From assembly GCA_016931085.1 (NCBI GenBank), contig JAFGFO010000473.1, positions 1 to 14,235 on the forward strand: 14,235 nt of DNA, in the 5' to 3' direction. Below are positions 11,020-14,235 of the stretch, piece after piece. The notes under the pieces are model-generated. The model was given only the letters and a program-made list of their open reading frames with translations, was not told where the DNA came from and did no database searches. The first letter of the stretch is position 1; each line of letters starts with the position of its first letter. The translations under genes were made by a program, and so were the position numbers. The DNA is from Thermoflexales bacterium. Its GTDB lineage: Bacteria; Chloroflexota; Anaerolineae; Fen-1058.

Positions 11020-13209
11020 ATGTCTGTGCCACTCAATGCAGTCGTCGGTGATTTGTATATCGTGAACGGCGCCCGCCAGCCGGAGATGCAGCCGGCGGCC
11101 TCCTTGGTCCCACCGCGTGGCGCCGCGCACGGGCGGGCGGGCGACCGTTTATTTGTGCTGGTCGAGCTGCACTCGGACGATCCAGGCTCGCCGCTTGAGC
11201 CGAGCAGCTTCCTGTACGCCAAGCTGATTGATCAGCTCTCCACCAGCTATTGGCATACCAAGGGTAGCGTCACCGCCGCATTGCGCGAAGCGATTTCGTC
11301 TGCCAGTAATTGGCTGATGGACTATAACCTCGAATCGCCGGTGGGCGCACGCCTGAACGCCGGCGTCAGTTGTGTGACATTGCGCGAGGCCGATGTCTTT
11401 ATTGCGCAGGCTGGCCCTTCGAACTGTTTTGTAGCGCACCAGGGACAGGTTGAACGCTTTCCTGGCCGCAGCACAAGCCTGGTCCTTCCGCCCCTCGGCT
11501 CATCTCGCGGCTGCGAGATACGCTATGGCCACGCCGAGCTGCACCATGGCGACGTGGTCTTGCTGTGCGACTCGGCCACAGCCGAGCGCTTGTCTGACGA
11601 GACGGTGACCAAGGCCATCGTTTACGTCGGCGCTCCGGCGGCCATCGCCAGCCTGGAGCGATTAGCAGGCGAGGGCAACTTGTTCGCACTGCTGATCGAA
11701 GTTACGGCGGAGGCTGAAACGACCAGCCTGGAACCCCCAGCTGTCCCCGCCCCTGCCCTTCCCCCTGCCTCAAGCGCTCCGGCCCCGATGGAAATGGACC
11801 AAGAGCCGGCTGCTACTCCTCGCGAAGCCGGCCCCTCGCTGGGTGAGCGCCTGGGGGAGGCCAGCTCGCGCTTGAGGGAGGCTGTTGGGGGTGTTGCCCA
11901 GGCTCTCCCGCCGGCTGCGCTACAAGAACGCGTTCGCCAGGTCGGGCAGTCGGTGGCCCTTGGCTTACTGGTGGCCGGGCGCAACGCGGGGGAACTGTTC
12001 AGACGGATTCTCCCCGAGCGCGGCCCGTCCAAGCGGGCGGAGCGGGAGGCTCCCCTCACCATGAGCACTACGTTGATCATGGTCGGGCTGGTGATCCTCA
12101 TCCCACTGTTGATTACCATGGTGGTCTTTGACTATTGGACGGAGCGCCAGCGGCAGGCTGATTTCGAACTGCAGTTGAATTTGGCCCGCGAGCAGGTGGC
12201 GTTGGCGCAAACGAGCCCAGATCCACAGGCGGTGCGCATGTATTGGCAGACTGCCTGGCAACACACGGACTTGGCCTTGGGCTACAAGCCTGACGATCTG
12301 GACACAGTCGCTTTGCGGGAGCAAGTCCGTGGACAATTGGATCAGATCGATCGTGTCACGCGTGTCAGGAGCGCGTTCCTGATGGATTTTGGGCCGGGGA
12401 GCGCTTACAGCCTGGCCTTGCAAGGCGCCAATGTTTTTGTGATGAACACGACTTCTCTATGGCATGTGACGCTAAACGAGACAGGCAGCGGCCTCTTGGA
12501 AAGCCAGTCGCCGGCGGCGACTGGCTACACAGGTGCCTCGGTTGGCGAGCGGCAAATTGGCACCTTGCTCGATCTGGCTTGGGTGAGTGCCTATCCCCCG
12601 CGCACCAAGAGCAGCTTGTTGATCTTGGATGCGGGCGGCCTGCTGGAGTATGACCCGGCCTGGAACATTCGAGCCGTTGCGTTGGGGCAAGGCGGCCTGC
12701 GGCCTGGCATGCACTTGATGGACACCTTTGGCGGCAATCTGTACATCCTGGACAACAGCCAACTCTGGCGTTACAAGCCGGTAGGTGCCGGCTTCGGCGA
12801 CTTGCCCGAGCCATACTTTAACAGCTCGCCCGGCGACTTGACGCCGGTGATCGATATGGCCATCGATGGCAGCATCTACTTGTTGTATTCCAACGGTCAC
12901 ATCCGCAAGTTCTTTGGCGGTGATGAACAGACTTTTACGCCGACTGATTTGCCCGAGCCGCTCGCGCGGCCTGTCGCATTGGCCGTCGATGCCGAGAGCG
13001 CGCAGGGGGGGATCTATGTGGCCGACGTGGACCAGGCCAGCGTGATGCAATTGACTCCCCAGGGTATTTTCGTCCGCCAGATCAAGACCCTCGATAAGAC
13101 CATGGACGCTCTCGAAAGCATCGTCGTCGACGAGAGCGCCCAACGCTTGCTTTTTATCAGTGGCGGGAAACTTTACGCCGTTGTCTTGACCCCGGCCCGC
13201 TCACCCTGA
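11020..13209 (+). CDS. Membrane protein with degenerate PP2C-like domain and exported beta-propeller-like domain
   Basis: A 729-residue protein. Residues 1-228 resemble a PPM/PP2C serine/threonine phosphatase: NAGVSCVTL (113-121), IAQAGPSNCFVAHQG (128-142), LHHGDVVLLCDSATAERLSD (174-193). The metal-binding aspartates seem lost: the usual DG position reads VELHSDD, and the usual D-G after GD reads LLCDS. It is probably a pseudophosphatase. A proline/alanine-rich linker (about 235-265) and a helical basic stretch lead to one membrane helix (about 352-370). Basic residues precede it (RGPSKRAER), so the N-terminus should be cytoplasmic. Outside are a helical segment (374-450) and blade-like repeats (453-724), such as SSLLILDAGGLLEYDP, GNLYILDNSQLWRYKP and GSIYLLYSNGHIRKF. 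It probably senses or transmits a signal across the membrane; ligand and partner are unknown. Confidence 0.8.
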   Translation: MSVPLNAVVGDLYIVNGARQPEMQPAASLVPPRGAAHGRAGDRLFVLVELHSDDPGSPLEPSSFLYAKLIDQLSTSYWHTKGSVTAALREAISSASNWLMDYNLESPVGARLNAGVSCVTLREADVFIAQAGPSNCFVAHQGQVERFPGRSTSLVLPPLGSSRGCEIRYGHAELHHGDVVLLCDSATAERLSDETVTKAIVYVGAPAAIASLERLAGEGNLFALLIEVTAEAETTSLEPPAVPAPALPPASSAPAPMEMDQEPAATPREAGPSLGERLGEASSRLREAVGGVAQALPPAALQERVRQVGQSVALGLLVAGRNAGELFRRILPERGPSKRAEREAPLTMSTTLIMVGLVILIPLLITMVVFDYWTERQRQADFELQLNLAREQVALAQTSPDPQAVRMYWQTAWQHTDLALGYKPDDLDTVALREQVRGQLDQIDRVTRVRSAFLMDFGPGSAYSLALQGANVFVMNTTSLWHVTLNETGSGLLESQSPAATGYTGASVGERQIGTLLDLAWVSAYPPRTKSSLLILDAGGLLEYDPAWNIRAVALGQGGLRPGMHLMDTFGGNLYILDNSQLWRYKPVGAGFGDLPEPYFNSSPGDLTPVIDMAIDGSIYLLYSNGHIRKFFGGDEQTFTPTDLPEPLARPVALAVDAESAQGGIYVADVDQASVMQLTPQGIFVRQIKTLDKTMDALESIVVDESAQRLLFISGGKLYAVVLTPARSP

Positions 13210-13227
13210 GTTGGGAGGGGGCAAACG

Positions 13228-13395
13228 ATGACAAAACCTCAGGAGTCGACGGTTGACTTGCTTACAGAGACAGAGTATAATCTGTCTAACCTGTATGTGC
13301 GCTCGCGTTCAGGAGCGCATCTGCATTGGAGACGATTGGAAACATATCATTCTAGTACCAGGGGTGAGGTACAAGGTAGGGCACAATGGCTTTAA
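13228..13395 (+). CDS. Possible small ORF (55 codons) overlapping the DUF4388 start
   Basis: The ATG at 13228 follows GGAGG (13214-13218) by 9 bases, a better ribosome binding site than many real genes here have. The frame runs 55 codons and stops at 13393-13395, inside the first codons of the DUF4388 gene (10-base overlap), which would suit coupled translation. The peptide (MTKPQESTVDLLTETEYNLS at its start) has no family I recognise and no membrane segment. A strong promoter with a palindrome lies inside the frame, which argues that the stretch is regulatory. It could be a leader peptide, the 3' remnant of a gene, or chance. Confidence 0.25.
   Translation: MTKPQESTVDLLTETEYNLSNLYVRSRSGAHLHWRRLETYHSSTRGEVQGRAQWL
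13253..13281 (+). promoter_or_regulatory. Promoter of the DUF4388 gene
   Basis: TTGACT (13253-13258) and a perfect TATAAT (13276-13281), 17 bases apart: the best overall consensus match in the window together with the one at 7819. Expected start near 13288, leaving a leader of about 98 bases. Confidence 0.8.
13268..13287 (+). promoter_or_regulatory. Operator-like palindrome around the -10 box
   Basis: AGACAGA (13268-13274), GTATAA, TCTGTCT (13281-13287) is a perfect 7-bp inverted repeat whose centre is the -10 element. A bound dimer would cover the -10 box and transcription start. The DUF4388 protein has a C-terminal winged helix, so autoregulation is conceivable; an unlinked repressor is equally possible. 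Confidence 0.6.
13298..13319 (+). other. Hairpin in the DUF4388 leader
   Basis: TGCGCTC, GCGTTCAG, GAGCGCA: a perfect 7-bp stem with an 8-base loop, starting about 10 bases after the predicted transcription start. A weaker 5-bp stem, GTACC/GGTAC (13355-13372), lies before the ribosome binding site. No known riboswitch pattern is seen. Confidence 0.5.
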
Positions 13396-14216
13396 AAGGA
13401 AATTTGCGTGACTTTAGCACGACGCAACTGCTCAACCTGGTCAACCTGGCCCGCAAGACAGGCACGCTGACCATCGAAGGCAGAGACAGCACTGTCCACG
13501 TTTGCTTTAAAGAAGGCAAGCTGATTTACGCGACAACTGGCAGCCAGGATGGACACTTGCCGCAGATACTCTTGCGGGCTAGCAAATTGACAGACGAGCA
13601 GGTGCGTATCATCCGCGAGCGGGCCGGCACGAAGGATGACAAGACGCTGGCTGTGATGCTCATGCAGGCCGGTTACGTGACCCAAAACGACATCATCAAG
13701 AGCGTCCGCAGCTACGTACTGGACATCGTTTACCGGCTGTTCAATTGGGGAGAGGGCGTCTTTCGTTTTGAGCCTACGCTGGCTCCCGCCGATGACCGGA
13801 TCACAGTCCCGATCGAGCTCGAAAATGTCATCATGGAAGGCAGCCGCCGCCTTAAAGAGTTCGAGCGGCTGCAGGAAGAACTGCCGGACCTGGACATGGC
13901 ATTGCGCTTCACCGATCGGCCCGGCGCGCAGTTGCGCAACTTTCAGTTGAGCGTCGAGGAGTGGCGGGTGATCTCGTTTATCAACCCGCGCAACACGATC
14001 CGGCAAATTGCCCAATCCAACAACGTGAGCGATCACCAGATTCGCAAAATCGTTTATGGCATGCTGCAAGCTGGATTGGTTCAATTGGTCCAGCCTGAGG
14101 GTGTCGCGCCCAAAGCGGCGGGCAAGCCAGGCGAGCCTGCCCATCGCGTACCGGCGGCGCCGGCGGTCAAGCGCTCGGTAGTCACCCGGCTTATTGATCG
14201 GATCAGGAAATTATGA
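13386..14216 (+). CDS. DUF4388 (PATAN) domain protein with C-terminal winged helix
   Basis: A 276-residue soluble protein. Residues 1-50 (LKGNLRDFSTTQLLNLVNLARKTGTLTIEG... VCFKEGKLIYA) are the PATAN/DUF4388 signature, a domain found in two-component, gliding-motility and small-GTPase signalling systems. The helical part that follows (about 55-125: LRASKLTDEQV, QAGYVTQNDI) is usual in DUF4388 proteins. Residues 188-238 (SVEEWRVISFINPRNTIRQI, then NNVSDHQIRKIVYGMLQAGL) form a winged helix, and a basic tail ends IDRIRKL. The likely role is an adaptor or regulator, possibly DNA-binding. The ATG at 13386 has AAGGTAGG about 5 bases upstream. It follows the phosphatase-like/propeller gene, and the pair may belong to one signalling pathway, but it has its own promoter. 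The stop codon at 14214-14216 overlaps an ATG that opens only five codons, so the next gene is not visible. Confidence 0.85.
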   Translation: MALKGNLRDFSTTQLLNLVNLARKTGTLTIEGRDSTVHVCFKEGKLIYATTGSQDGHLPQILLRASKLTDEQVRIIRERAGTKDDKTLAVMLMQAGYVTQNDIIKSVRSYVLDIVYRLFNWGEGVFRFEPTLAPADDRITVPIELENVIMEGSRRLKEFERLQEELPDLDMALRFTDRPGAQLRNFQLSVEEWRVISFINPRNTIRQIAQSNNVSDHQIRKIVYGMLQAGLVQLVQPEGVAPKAAGKPGEPAHRVPAAPAVKRSVVTRLIDRIRKL

Positions 14217-14235
14217 GCTTGCTCCGTTGACGAGC

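Overview
The window carries most of a de novo purine (IMP) biosynthesis cluster, followed by a small regulator/nucleotidyltransferase cassette, purN, a glycosyltransferase, and two genes of a signalling or envelope type. Every gene I accept is on the + strand. The DNA is GC-rich. Three things together suggest Chloroflexota, probably Anaerolineae-like: the short repeats between genes, a PATAN/DUF4388 protein next to a phosphatase-like/beta-propeller membrane protein, and the particular enzyme variants. That placement is an inference from gene style, not from a marker gene.

Positions 1-7799 hold purL (5' end cut off by the window edge), purQ, purC, purE, purF, purD and purM, closely packed. With purN at 9317 they cover PRPP to SAICAR: PurF, PurD, PurN, PurL/PurQ, PurM, PurE, PurC. 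The cluster has no purK, and PurE has the class II (animal/Treponema-like) signatures, so AIR is probably carboxylated directly with CO2. purS, purB and purH are not visible; PurS could be upstream or fused to the missing part of PurL.

Positions 7800-9015 hold a two-gene cassette between purM and purN. It has its own consensus promoter with operator-like repeats inside it. It encodes a probable winged-helix protein and then, overlapping by 20 bases, a minimal nucleotidyltransferase with a TTG start. The layout resembles AbiE-type toxin-antitoxin operons without clearly belonging to that family. purN then has its own promoter.

Positions 9914-14216 hold a GT2 glycosyltransferase, a 729-aa protein (degenerate PP2C-like domain, proline-rich linker, one membrane helix, beta-propeller-like exported part) and a DUF4388/PATAN protein with a C-terminal winged helix. 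Each has a promoter candidate. The five promoters I can see all have exactly 17 bases between the -35 and -10 boxes. The last 19 bases (14217-14235) hold nothing I can call.

The most unusual content lies between the genes. Tandem 7-base units (TGAAAC-like) sit at the starts of purC, purM, the glycosyltransferase and the propeller gene. In purM and the glycosyltransferase they are translated into the N-terminus, and three of these four genes lack a Shine-Dalgarno sequence. Two nested 33-bp palindromes of identical 15+3+15 design but different sequence follow the purE and purF stop codons. A single 15-bp unit of the same kind sits before purM.
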